A stretch of DNA of 13,825 nt from CAKRPJ01 sp934376955 (GTDB lineage Bacteria; Bacillota; Clostridia; Lachnospirales; Lachnospiraceae), in contig CAKRPJ010000047.1 of assembly GCA_934376955.1 (NCBI GenBank), forward strand, positions 1 through 13,825. Reading direction: 5' to 3'. Shown here piece by piece: positions 1 through 7,066 of the stretch. Each line of letters begins with the position of its first letter. Position 1 is the stretch's first letter. The notes below the pieces were generated by a model. The model was not told where the DNA came from. It saw only the letters and a program-made list of their open reading frames with translations, and searched no databases. A program made the translations under genes and the position numbers.

Positions 1-74
1 TAGCGGAAGGGAGATTCGAACTCTCGACACTACGGGTATGAACCGTATGCTCTAGCCAACTGAGCTATTCCGCC
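1..74 (-). tRNA. tRNA-Met(CAT), probably elongator
   Basis: The reverse complement folds as a full cloverleaf. The acceptor stem is GGCGGAA with TTCCGCT (first pair G-U). The anticodon stem is TACGG/CCGTA around loop TTCATAC, so the anticodon is CAT. The G1-U72 pair, rather than the unpaired C1-A72 of initiators, and the close resemblance to the Bacillus elongator methionine tRNA favour elongator Met. A lysidine-modified tRNA-Ile(CAT) cannot be fully excluded by eye. The discriminator A73 is the first base of the window, so whether CCA is encoded cannot be seen. It lies 7 nt downstream of tRNA-Val and is probably co-transcribed with it from the promoter at 201-229; the array may continue off the left edge. 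Confidence 0.95.
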
Positions 75-81
75 ATAATAA

Positions 82-154
82 TGGGGCCTATAGGGCTCGA
101 ACCTATGACCCTCTGCTTGTAAGGCAGATGCTCTCCCAGCTGAGCTAAGACCCC
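82..154 (-). tRNA. tRNA-Val(TAC)
   Basis: The reverse complement gives a 73-nt cloverleaf. The acceptor stem is GGGGTCT/AGGCCCC, the D-arm reads TAGCTCAGCTGGGAGAGC, and the anticodon stem TCTGC/GCAGA encloses loop CTTACAA, giving anticodon TAC (valine). The T-loop is TTCGAGC. The discriminator is A73 and the bases after it read TTA, so CCA is not encoded and must be added by the CCA-adding enzyme. It is first in the transcript from the promoter at 201-229 and is followed by tRNA-Met. Confidence 0.96.
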
Positions 155-200
155 ATTTTGTCTTCCTTCGTGTTTTTTGTTTCACGCTTTCGACTTTGAC

Positions 201-229
201 AGTATAAACGATACAAAAGAAAATGTCAA
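201..229 (-). promoter_or_regulatory. Sigma-A promoter of the tRNA-Val/tRNA-Met unit
   Basis: On the minus strand TTGACA (224-229) is followed by a 17-nt spacer and TATACT (201-206). This is a perfect -35 with a one-mismatch -10, the quality expected for a stable RNA promoter. It points at tRNA-Val, whose 5' end lies about 47 nt downstream of the -10. Confidence 0.9.
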
Positions 230-272
230 TACTTTTTTTATAGAAATTTTCTTATCTTTTTTTCCTATTGTG

Positions 273-281
273 TGATATACT
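273..281 (+). promoter_or_regulatory. Extended -10 promoter for the lipid kinase block
   Basis: TG at 273-274, one base, then TATACT at 276-281 forms an extended -10 element. No good -35 is visible at the right distance (only T-rich sequence around 247-257), which is tolerated with an extended -10. It lies 28 nt before the chosen start codon of the lipid kinase and fires divergently from the tRNA promoter. It may drive much of the plus-strand block. Confidence 0.6.
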
Positions 282-309
282 ATTATTGATGTTTACAGCG
301 GAGGGTTTC

Positions 310-1233
310 ATGTATCATTTTATTGTAAATCCCAGCGCAGGTGCGGGCAGAGGTTATCGGATCTGGAAGAAGCTGGAAAGACAACTGGAAAATGACGGTC
401 AGGAATACAGAGTCTTTTTTACGGAGAATCCGGGAGATGCGGCTGATATCGCAAAAGCCCTGACTTCAGATAAGAAGGATCCGAAAATTCTTGTAGTCGC
501 AGGAGGAGAGGGGACATATAATGAAGTCCTGAACGGTGTTTCCTTTAAAGGGATGCTAACCCTCGGTTATGTTCCTGCCGGCTTTAGGAATGCCCTGTCT
601 AAGGGCTTTCAGTCTTACCGTAAGGTTGGGCGGCAGGCTAAGAGGATCCTTCATCCTAAATATTATGATATTCTTGATTATGGTGTCATCACCTTCGGAG
701 ACGAGGTGATCACAAGCAGAAGATTTGCCGGCAGATGCGGGATCGGTCTGGATGCGGCCATCTGTCATAACCTTCTGTGCTGCCCGGTAAGGCAGAAGAT
801 GAGCCGGTTTCATTTAAACGGCTTTTTGAAATTTATGCTTGGACTAAAGCAATTGATACTGGCACACCCTGTAAAGGGTTACATGATCATAGACGGTGTC
901 AGAAGGCTGGAATTCAGCCATATTTATTTTTTAACCTTCCGTGTCAACGGGCTGGGAAAAGGAAGAAAAAAGAAACAAAATGCAGAGAGCAGCGGAAAGC
1001 TTAAGGTATATGTGGCGAACAGCTCCGTAAAACGCAGAATGTTTCCGGCACTTCTTAATATTATCACGGGAAACCGGAAACGGGAGCCGGGAGTTTCTGT
1101 TTATGAGTGCAGTGAGGCTTCCGTCCACCTTGAACGTCCTTTGGCTGTTCATGTAGACGGGGAGAGCTGTATGTGCCAGCGCGACATGGAAATCCGGTGT
1201 ATTCCCGGAAGGATCAGGATGATCGGTTCCTGA
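310..1233 (+). CDS. Diacylglycerol kinase family (YegS/DagK-like) lipid kinase, divergent motifs
   Basis: This 307-residue protein belongs to the cytosolic or membrane-peripheral lipid kinase family that phosphorylates diacylglycerol or related lipids with ATP. The start at 310 is preceded by GGAGGG (300-305), and translation opens directly with the family motif, MYHFIVNPSAGAGRG; an upstream TTG at 268 lies before the -10 element and is rejected. The nucleotide-binding loop reads GGEGT (65-69) where the family normally has GGDGT. The next motif reads PAGFRNA (89-95) where G-T-x-N-D is expected. A late DGE motif (283-285), which carries the proposed catalytic acid in DgkB, is kept. Length is normal for the family (about 290-330). 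It precedes ispF by 43 nt, likely in one transcript. The fold assignment is firm; catalytic activity is less certain because two conserved acidic positions are changed. Confidence 0.85.
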   Translation: MYHFIVNPSAGAGRGYRIWKKLERQLENDGQEYRVFFTENPGDAADIAKALTSDKKDPKILVVAGGEGTYNEVLNGVSFKGMLTLGYVPAGFRNALSKGFQSYRKVGRQAKRILHPKYYDILDYGVITFGDEVITSRRFAGRCGIGLDAAICHNLLCCPVRQKMSRFHLNGFLKFMLGLKQLILAHPVKGYMIIDGVRRLEFSHIYFLTFRVNGLGKGRKKKQNAESSGKLKVYVANSSVKRRMFPALLNIITGNRKREPGVSVYECSEASVHLERPLAVHVDGESCMCQRDMEIRCIPGRIRMIGS

Positions 1234-1266
1234 CAAAGAGATTGAAAGCCGTGATATCGGCAGAAT

Positions 1267-1270
1267 GGAG
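1267..1270 (+). promoter_or_regulatory. Ribosome binding site deciding the ispF start
   Basis: GGAG lies 6 nt before the ATG at 1277. The in-frame ATG at 1265 has no comparable upstream site, and starting there would add four residues absent from the usual IspF N-terminus. This favours 1277. Confidence 0.7.
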
Positions 1271-1276
1271 AAAATT

Positions 1277-1819
1277 ATGAGGATCGGACAGGGATACGAT
1301 GTGCACCGCCTGACAGAGGGACGGAAGCTGATACTCGGAGGAGTTGAGATCCCTTATGAAAAAGGGCTTCTCGGACATTCCGATGCAGACGTACTGATCC
1401 ATGCAATTATGGATGCACTTTTAGGTGCGGCTGCCCTCGGGGATATCGGACAGCACTTTCCGGATACGGACGAGCAGTATAAAGGAATATCCAGTATTAT
1501 GCTTTTAGAACGTGTGGGTGAGCTCCTTAGGCAGAACGGCTGCCTGATCGAAAATATTGATTCAACGATCATAGCCCAGAAGCCGAAGCTTCTGTCATAC
1601 CGACCGAAAATGGAAGAAAATATTTCGCGTGCCCTCGGACTGGAAAAGAGCCAGATCAGTGTAAAGGCAACGACAGAGGAGGGCCTCGGATTCACCGGAT
1701 CCGGAGAAGGGATCGCTGCACAGGCAGTGTGTCTCCTTTCTTCTGTTGCAGATTACAGCATCGATGACAGGAGCGCTGCAGCATGCGGCGGCTGTATCGG
1801 CTGCGGGCAGAAAGAATAA
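1277..1819 (+). CDS. ispF: 2-C-methyl-D-erythritol 2,4-cyclodiphosphate synthase with Cys-rich C-terminal tail
   Basis: IspF cyclises CDP-methylerythritol phosphate to the 2,4-cyclodiphosphate in the MEP isoprenoid pathway, as a zinc-dependent cytosolic trimer. The N-terminus MRIGQGYDVH gives metal ligands Asp8 and His10, the same numbers as in E. coli, and His34 lies in LLGHSDADVLIHA. DIGQHFPDTD (56-65), the IAQKPKL segment and the C-terminal KATTEEGLGFTGSGEGIAAQA segment are all typical. Family members are usually about 157-160 residues; this one has 180. The extra residues from about 157 include the motif CGGCIGC (Cys170, Cys173, Cys176). A longer form starting at 1265 is possible but lacks a good ribosome site. 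It sits between the lipid kinase and cysS; in B. subtilis ispF is also close to cysS-mrnC-rlmB. The tail has no function I can name. Confidence 0.96.
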   Translation: MRIGQGYDVHRLTEGRKLILGGVEIPYEKGLLGHSDADVLIHAIMDALLGAAALGDIGQHFPDTDEQYKGISSIMLLERVGELLRQNGCLIENIDSTIIAQKPKLLSYRPKMEENISRALGLEKSQISVKATTEEGLGFTGSGEGIAAQAVCLLSSVADYSIDDRSAAACGGCIGCGQKE

Positions 1820-1885
1820 AGCTTCCTAAGCCCCCTGAAAAGATACAAAAAGCAGAATGAAAGTTTGATATAAAAAGGAGATAGT

Positions 1886-3295
1886 ATGAAAATTTACAAC
1901 ACGCTTTCCAAAAGAAAAGAAGAATTTGTACCCGTTGAACCGGGAAAAGTAAAAATGTATGTGTGCGGCCCCACCGTATATAACTTTATCCATATCGGAA
2001 ACGCCAGACCCATGATCGTATTTGATACGGTAAGACGTTATTTTGAGTATAAGGGCTATGAGGTGAACTATGTGTCCAACTTTACCGATGTGGATGACAA
2101 GATCATCAAAAAAGCCATTGAGGAAGGCGTGGACGCCGAGACGATCTCAAAGCGGTATATTGCGGAATGCAAAAAAGACATGGAGAATATGAACATTAAG
2201 CCTGCAACAAAGAATCCACAGGCAACAGAGGAGATCAGCGGAATGATCGATATGATCCGCACGCTGATCGAAAAGGGCTATGCTTATGCGGCAGCAGACG
2301 GGACCGTATACTACCGGGTAAGAAAATTTAAGGATTACGGAAAGCTTTCCCATAAAAATCTGGATGATCTGCAGTCCGGCTTCCGTGAGATCAAGGTAAC
2401 CGGTGAGGAGGGAAAGGAGGATCCCAACGATTTCGTGCTCTGGAAGCCGAAAAAGGAGGGAGAGCCTTTCTGGGAGTCTCCGTGGTGTGAAGGCCGTCCG
2501 GGCTGGCATATCGAATGCTCTGTTATGGCCAAGAGATATTTAGGAGATGAGATCGATATTCATGCAGGAGGCGAGGATCTGATCTTCCCGCATCACGAAA
2601 ACGAGATCGCCCAGAGTGAGGCGGCAAATGGCGTCACATTCTCAAAATACTGGATGCATAACGGATTCCTGAATATCGACAACAAAAAGATGTCAAAATC
2701 TCTCGGAAACTTCTTTACGGTCCGTGAGATCAGCGAAAAATATGACCTTCAGGTGCTCCGCTTCTTTATGCTGAGTGCCCATTACAGAAGCCCGCTGAAT
2801 TTCAGTGCAGAGCTTATGGAGGCATCTAAGAACGGTCTGGATCGTATCCTCACCGGGGTTGAAAAGTTAAAAGAGCTGGAGCCTATGGCAAAAGCAGGAG
2901 ATATGACTCAGGAGGAGTGCGAAAACCGGGAGAAGGCCCTGGAGCTGGTTTCTAAATATGAAGCAGCTATGGAAGACGATTTCAACACAGCAGATGCCAT
3001 TTCCGCAGTGTTTGAATTAGTAAAGCTGAGCAACTCCACCGCTTCCTCAGACAGCACAGTTTCTTATGTAAAGTGGATGAAAGAAACGATCGAGAGACTT
3101 TGCGATGTTCTGGGTATCATTACAGAGAAAAAAGAGGAGATCCTTGATTCCGAGATCGAGGATATGATCGCCCAGAGACAGGCGGCCAGAAAGGCAAAGG
3201 ATTTCGCTCTCGCCGATGAGATCAGAGGAAAGCTCCTTGAAATGGGTATCGTCCTCGAGGATACAAGAGAGGGTGTAAAATGGAAGAAGGCTTAA
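1886..3295 (+). CDS. cysS: Cysteinyl-tRNA synthetase
   Basis: This class I aminoacyl-tRNA synthetase charges tRNA-Cys with cysteine in the cytosol. The 469 residues match the family length. The N-terminus contains YVCGPTVYNFIHIGNARP, which holds the HIGH-type signature (HIGN, 36-39). The catalytic lysine loop is KMSKS (268-272). The zinc that selects cysteine is bound by Cys27, Cys211, His236 and Glu240, aligning with E. coli 28/209/234/238. The C-terminal part (about 310-469) is the helical anticodon-binding region. The start has a good AAAAGGAGAT ribosome site. It lies 66 nt after ispF and overlaps mrnC by 16 nt, consistent with translational coupling. Confidence 0.98.
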   Translation: MKIYNTLSKRKEEFVPVEPGKVKMYVCGPTVYNFIHIGNARPMIVFDTVRRYFEYKGYEVNYVSNFTDVDDKIIKKAIEEGVDAETISKRYIAECKKDMENMNIKPATKNPQATEEISGMIDMIRTLIEKGYAYAAADGTVYYRVRKFKDYGKLSHKNLDDLQSGFREIKVTGEEGKEDPNDFVLWKPKKEGEPFWESPWCEGRPGWHIECSVMAKRYLGDEIDIHAGGEDLIFPHHENEIAQSEAANGVTFSKYWMHNGFLNIDNKKMSKSLGNFFTVREISEKYDLQVLRFFMLSAHYRSPLNFSAELMEASKNGLDRILTGVEKLKELEPMAKAGDMTQEECENREKALELVSKYEAAMEDDFNTADAISAVFELVKLSNSTASSDSTVSYVKWMKETIERLCDVLGIITEKKEEILDSEIEDMIAQRQAARKAKDFALADEIRGKLLEMGIVLEDTREGVKWKKA

Positions 3296-3747
3296 TCGGT
3301 TTCAAGGAAGCGTTCCATATTAAGCCTATGGATGCGGGAATGTACTCCCCGCTGGTGCTGGCTTATATAGGAGATGCTGTTTATGAGATCATGATCCGCA
3401 CAAAGGTGGTAAATGAAGGAAATGAACAGGTCAATAAGCTTCATAAAAAATCGGCTGCACTGGTCAAGGCCGGAACACAGGCAAAGATCCTCATGGAGAT
3501 CGAAGATGAGCTTACAGAAACGGAGCATGCCGTCTATAAGCGCGGCCGGAATGCAAAATCGGCATCCATGGCAAAGAATGCCACTATGAAGGAATATCGT
3601 ATGGCAACAGGGTTTGAAGCGCTGGTGGGATATCTGTATCTGTCGGAGCAGTATGACAGACTTGCAAAAATCGTGGCACTCGGGCTTTCAAGGCTCGGCG
3701 CCTTTACAGAGGAGAAAGAAACATGCGATATGAAGAACTTACAATAG
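3280..3747 (+). CDS. mrnC: Mini-ribonuclease III
   Basis: Mini-III is an RNase III catalytic domain without a dsRNA-binding domain; in Bacillus it matures the ends of 23S rRNA as a dimer. The signature SPLVLAYIGDAVYE (23-36) carries Asp32 and Glu36 of the metal site. A second acidic segment, TGFEALVGYLYL, supplies the later RNase III glutamate. KRGRNAKSASMAKNA is typical of the family. At 155 residues it is slightly longer than common 130-145 residue members because of short extensions at both ends. The ATG at 3280 has AGGG six bases upstream and lies inside the end of cysS. It also overlaps rlmB by 25 nt, so cysS, mrnC and rlmB look coupled, in the same order as in B. subtilis. Confidence 0.95.
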   Translation: MEEGLIGFKEAFHIKPMDAGMYSPLVLAYIGDAVYEIMIRTKVVNEGNEQVNKLHKKSAALVKAGTQAKILMEIEDELTETEHAVYKRGRNAKSASMAKNATMKEYRMATGFEALVGYLYLSEQYDRLAKIVALGLSRLGAFTEEKETCDMKNLQ

Positions 3748-4460
3748 AAGGCAGAAATGCCGTTTTAGAGGCATTCCGTTCCGGAAAGACCATTGACAAG
3801 CTTTTTGTTCTGGATGGATGTCAGGACGGCCCGGTAAAAAGCATCGTGAGAGAGGCGAAAAAGCAGGATACGATCATCACCTACGCACCGAAGGAGCGTA
3901 TGGATCAGATGTCCTCAACGGGACATCATCAGGGAGTGATCGCCTTTGCCGCCGCCTATGAATATGCAGAGGTCGAAGACCTTTTAAAGGCAGCAGAAGA
4001 AAAGGGTGAACCACCGTTCCTCTTTCTTCTCGACGGAATTGAGGATCCCCATAATCTGGGAGCCATTATCCGTACTGCGAATCTTGCCGGAGCCCATGGA
4101 GTCATCATTCCGAAACGCCGTGCTTCCGGGCTTACGGCAACGGTGGCGAGAACCTCTGCCGGAGCGTTAAACTATACCCCGGTGGCGAAGGTGACAAATA
4201 TGGCAGCTACCATCGAGGAGCTGAAAAAGAGAGGGATGTGGTTCGTCTGTGCCGATATGGGCGGTGAAGTAATGTACCGCCTCAACCTGACCGGGCCCAT
4301 CGGCTTAGTGATCGGAAATGAAGGGGAAGGTGTCAGCCGTCTCGTCAAAGAAAAGTGCGATATGACAGCCTCTATCCCCATGAAGGGCGATATCGATTCC
4401 CTGAACGCATCTGTTGCGGCCGGAGTTCTGGCCTATGAGATCGTAAGACAGAGGCTTTAG
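3723..4460 (+). CDS. rlmB: 23S rRNA (guanosine-2'-O-)-methyltransferase, RlmB/TrmH family
   Basis: This is a SAM-dependent SPOUT methyltransferase of 245 residues. The first ~80 residues form the substrate-binding domain (ELTIEGRNAVLEAF, then a segment ending STGHHQGV). The knotted catalytic domain follows with LLDGIEDPHNLGAIIRTA, VARTSAGALNYTPV, GLVIGNEGEGVS and IPMKGDIDSLNASVAAGVLAYE. The conserved Asn of the HNLG motif, the NEGEG loop and the SLNASVA motif are all present. In E. coli RlmB modifies 23S G2251 in the peptidyl transferase centre. A related TrmH-family rRNA target cannot be excluded, but the operon with cysS and mrnC strongly supports RlmB. The start has GGAG 8 nt upstream and lies 25 nt inside mrnC. 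Confidence 0.94.
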   Translation: MRYEELTIEGRNAVLEAFRSGKTIDKLFVLDGCQDGPVKSIVREAKKQDTIITYAPKERMDQMSSTGHHQGVIAFAAAYEYAEVEDLLKAAEEKGEPPFLFLLDGIEDPHNLGAIIRTANLAGAHGVIIPKRRASGLTATVARTSAGALNYTPVAKVTNMAATIEELKKRGMWFVCADMGGEVMYRLNLTGPIGLVIGNEGEGVSRLVKEKCDMTASIPMKGDIDSLNASVAAGVLAYEIVRQRL

Positions 4461-4494
4461 GTTATAGAAGTATCAACATATTAATTCAATCAAC

Positions 4495-4500
4495 AGGAGG
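4495..4500 (+). promoter_or_regulatory. Ribosome binding site deciding the deoD start
   Basis: A perfect AGGAGG precedes two in-frame ATG codons in ATGATTATG. The first (4503) is only 2 nt away, too close; the second (4509) is 8 nt away, which is optimal. Confidence 0.85.
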
Positions 4501-4508
4501 TAATGATT

Positions 4509-5228
4509 ATGGCAGAAAAGAAAGTACCAACCCCCCATATCGGCGCACAGATCGGTGAGATCGCTGAGACGATCCTTCTTCCGGGTGATCCGCTCCGCGC
4601 AAAGTACATTGCAGAAAACTTCCTTACCGATGCGAAACAGTTTAATACCACGAGAAATATGTTTGGATACACCGGATACTATAACGGAAAACGTGTATCT
4701 GTTATGGGTACAGGAATGGGATGCCCGTCTATCGGTATCTATTCCTACGAGCTGATCCACTTTTACGGCTGTAAAAATCTGATCCGTATCGGCACCGCAG
4801 GCGCTATGCAGCCCCAGGTAAAGATCCGTGATGTGGTATTCGGAATGGGTGCATGTACCACATCAAATTATATCAAACAGTTCAGACTGCCGGGTGACTA
4901 CTCCTGCGTCTGCAGCTATGAGCTTCTCCAGAAGGCAGTTCATGCGGCTGAGGAGATCGGTGTCAACTACCATGTCGGAAATATCCTGACCTCAGACATG
5001 TTCTACAACCCGGATATCCCCGAAATCGGCACATCATGGCAGAAAATGGGCGTTCTCGCTGTAGAGATGGAGGCAGCTGCTCTTTACAGCAATGCAGCTT
5101 ATGCAGGCGTGAATGCACTTTGTATCCTGACGATCTCGGATTCTATCATCACAGGTGAGGCAACTACTGCCGAGGAGCGCCAGACGAGCTTTACAAATAT
5201 GATGAAGATCGCCCTTTCACTGGCGTAA
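4509..5228 (+). CDS. deoD: Purine-nucleoside phosphorylase, DeoD type
   Basis: This hexameric-type phosphorylase cleaves purine (deoxy)ribonucleosides with phosphate to free base and (deoxy)ribose 1-phosphate; DeoD enzymes accept adenosine as well as inosine and guanosine. From the start at 4509 the protein is 239 residues, the same length as E. coli DeoD. It shows TPHIGAQ, LLPGDPLRAKYIAE (phosphate and base site), GTGMGCPS, RIGTAGA, EMEAAALY and the late TISDSI...GEATTAEERQTSF region with the general-acid aspartate. It lies 48 nt after rlmB and 25 nt before ade. Together the two enzymes would take adenosine through adenine to hypoxanthine. An in-frame ATG at 4503 is disfavoured by ribosome-site spacing. 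Confidence 0.96.
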   Translation: MAEKKVPTPHIGAQIGEIAETILLPGDPLRAKYIAENFLTDAKQFNTTRNMFGYTGYYNGKRVSVMGTGMGCPSIGIYSYELIHFYGCKNLIRIGTAGAMQPQVKIRDVVFGMGACTTSNYIKQFRLPGDYSCVCSYELLQKAVHAAEEIGVNYHVGNILTSDMFYNPDIPEIGTSWQKMGVLAVEMEAAALYSNAAYAGVNALCILTISDSIITGEATTAEERQTSFTNMMKIALSLA

Positions 5229-5253
5229 TCCGCATGATCCGAGGAGGAGATTT

Positions 5254-7020
5254 ATGTTCAGACTGGAACCGAGAAATAAAAAAGATCTGCTGAAGGCAGC
5301 GCTGGGGGAGATCAATGCAGATCTGGCCGTAACGAACTGCCGTCTGGTCAACGTGTTCACCGGGGAGATCTACCCGGTCGTGGTATTTGTTAAGGATGGT
5401 TTTATTGCCCATGTGGAGACAGAAGAACTTTCAGGACCATATCCGGCGGATGAGATATTTGACGGCGAGGGACGATACCTGATCCCGGGCCTTGTAGATT
5501 CCCACATGCATATCGAGAGCTCTATGATGGTTCCCCGTAACTTTGCGAAGGTGGTGATCCCCCATGGGACAACAACGATCATCCACGATCCCCACGAGCT
5601 TGCAAACGTTTACGGCACAGAGGGCGTCCGCTACATGCACGACTCTGCAAAGGGGCTTCCCATGAGGCAGCTTGTAGATATTCCGAGTTGCGTGCCGGCT
5701 GTCCCGGGCTGTGAAAATGCAGGAGCCAGCTTTACGGCTAAGGAGATCCGAGAGCTTGCAAAGCTGGAACGAGTGGTAGGCCTTGCCGAGGTAATGGATT
5801 TTTACGGGGTCATCCACGGAGACGACCGGATGTTTGATATTATCGAGGCAGCGAAGGAATGCGGCCTTTATCTTCAGGGCCATGCTCCGGGACTCAGTAA
5901 GAGAGAGCTGTCGGCATATCTCTGCGGCGGCCCATATACCTGTCATGAAACGCGTGAGGGAGCGGAGGCTCTTTTAAAGCTTCGGATGGGAATGTATGTA
6001 GATGCCAGGGAAAGCTCCATCACGAAAAATGTGGAGGACATCTGGAACGGAGTCAGGGACTGCCGGTATTTTGATACACTTACTCTCTGCACGGACGATC
6101 GGGAAAGCGATGATCTGCTTCATGAGGGACACCTGAATGCAGTCATCAGAAAAGCCGTTTCCTGCGGTATGGATCCCGTCGATGCCATAAAGAGTGCTAC
6201 GATCAATACAGCCCGGGAGATCGGCATTGCCGGTCTTGGAGCCATTGCTCCGGGCTATACGGCGGATATGGTGCTTACCGAAGATATCCGTACCCTCTGG
6301 GCAGACGTAGTGTTCTTTGAAGGAAAAGTTGTTGCCAGAAACGGCAAAATGACTGTATCGATCGAAGATAAGTCTTTTGATCTCGAAAAAAAGAATTCGG
6401 TAGCTCTTGATCCGGTTTCTGCTAAGGACTTTGTGATCTGTCCGCCTGTCCAGAATGGGACGGTAAGGGTAAACGTCATGGAGTATTTAAGTCTTGATTC
6501 CGGGATCACAAAGCTTTCCGTTGAGGAGCTTTCTGTGAAGGACGGACAGCTCCTGCTGGGAGAGGATATGGCATTTATGGCAGTTCTCAACCGGTACGGA
6601 AAAGGAACAAAGTCCCTCGGCATCGTTAAAAACTTCGGCTTGAAACAGGGTGCTGTCGCATCCACGGTTTCCCACGATTCCCACAACCTTACGCTGGTGT
6701 ATCTGGATCCGGAAGACGCCGCCTGTGCAGCAAATGCACTTATCGAAGCCGGAGGCGGAATGGCAGCGGCCTCGGAGGGCAGAGTCAGAAATATTCTGAA
6801 GCTGGAGGTTGGCGGTCTGATGACGAAGCTGGATGCCGAAGCTCTTACAAAAGCCGCTTCCGATATGAAAAAAACAGAAAGGGAGCTGGGTATCACTGTG
6901 CCGGTCAATCCGCTTCTTCGGATCGTATCTCTGGCGCTTCCGGTGATCCCGAGTGTAAAGCTCTCAGATCTCGGTCTTGTACGGGTAGAAGATCAGACAC
7001 TTCTTCCTTTGTTCGTATAA
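5254..7020 (+). CDS. ade: Adenine deaminase
   Basis: Ade hydrolyses adenine to hypoxanthine and ammonia using a metal centre in an amidohydrolase barrel. The 588 residues fit the family (about 560-600). The metal motif DSHMHIESS (82-90) supplies His84 and His86; PHGTTTIIHDPHE (103-115), PSCVPA (144-149), LAEVMDF (177-183), LQGHAPG and LCTDDRESDD follow in order. The C-terminal domain carries the typical segments with SLGIVKNFG, TVSHDSHN and GGGMAAASEG. A strong GAGGAGGAG ribosome site ends just before TTTATG. It is last in the plus-strand block, 25 nt after deoD, and is followed within 5 nt by a hairpin. DeoD produces its substrate, which explains the pairing. Confidence 0.97.
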   Translation: MFRLEPRNKKDLLKAALGEINADLAVTNCRLVNVFTGEIYPVVVFVKDGFIAHVETEELSGPYPADEIFDGEGRYLIPGLVDSHMHIESSMMVPRNFAKVVIPHGTTTIIHDPHELANVYGTEGVRYMHDSAKGLPMRQLVDIPSCVPAVPGCENAGASFTAKEIRELAKLERVVGLAEVMDFYGVIHGDDRMFDIIEAAKECGLYLQGHAPGLSKRELSAYLCGGPYTCHETREGAEALLKLRMGMYVDARESSITKNVEDIWNGVRDCRYFDTLTLCTDDRESDDLLHEGHLNAVIRKAVSCGMDPVDAIKSATINTAREIGIAGLGAIAPGYTADMVLTEDIRTLWADVVFFEGKVVARNGKMTVSIEDKSFDLEKKNSVALDPVSAKDFVICPPVQNGTVRVNVMEYLSLDSGITKLSVEELSVKDGQLLLGEDMAFMAVLNRYGKGTKSLGIVKNFGLKQGAVASTVSHDSHNLTLVYLDPEDAACAANALIEAGGGMAAASEGRVRNILKLEVGGLMTKLDAEALTKAASDMKKTERELGITVPVNPLLRIVSLALPVIPSVKLSDLGLVRVEDQTLLPLFV

Positions 7021-7024
7021 TTTT

Positions 7025-7051
7025 GCGGGGATCTTATCGGATCCCCGCTTT
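7025..7051 (+). terminator. Hairpin terminator after ade
   Basis: GCGGGGATC (7025-7033), a 6-nt loop, and GATCCCCGC (7040-7048) form a perfect 9-bp GC-rich stem followed by TTT. The U-run is short, so termination strength is uncertain. On the minus strand the stem is followed by AAAA, so it does not look like an intrinsic terminator for the convergent gene at 7067-8026. Confidence 0.7.
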
Positions 7052-7066
7052 CCAGCCATAAAATAT

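Noticed and set aside
268..309. N-terminal extension of the lipid kinase from a TTG start at 268
   Set aside because: It starts upstream of the -10 element, has no ribosome site, and the family motif begins right at the ATG at 310, which has GGAGGG upstream.
6255..6908. 217-residue open frame antisense to ade
   Set aside because: Composition is Ser/Pro/Phe-rich as expected from the reverse of a coding strand, no ribosome site or known motif is seen, and ade is clearly the real gene.
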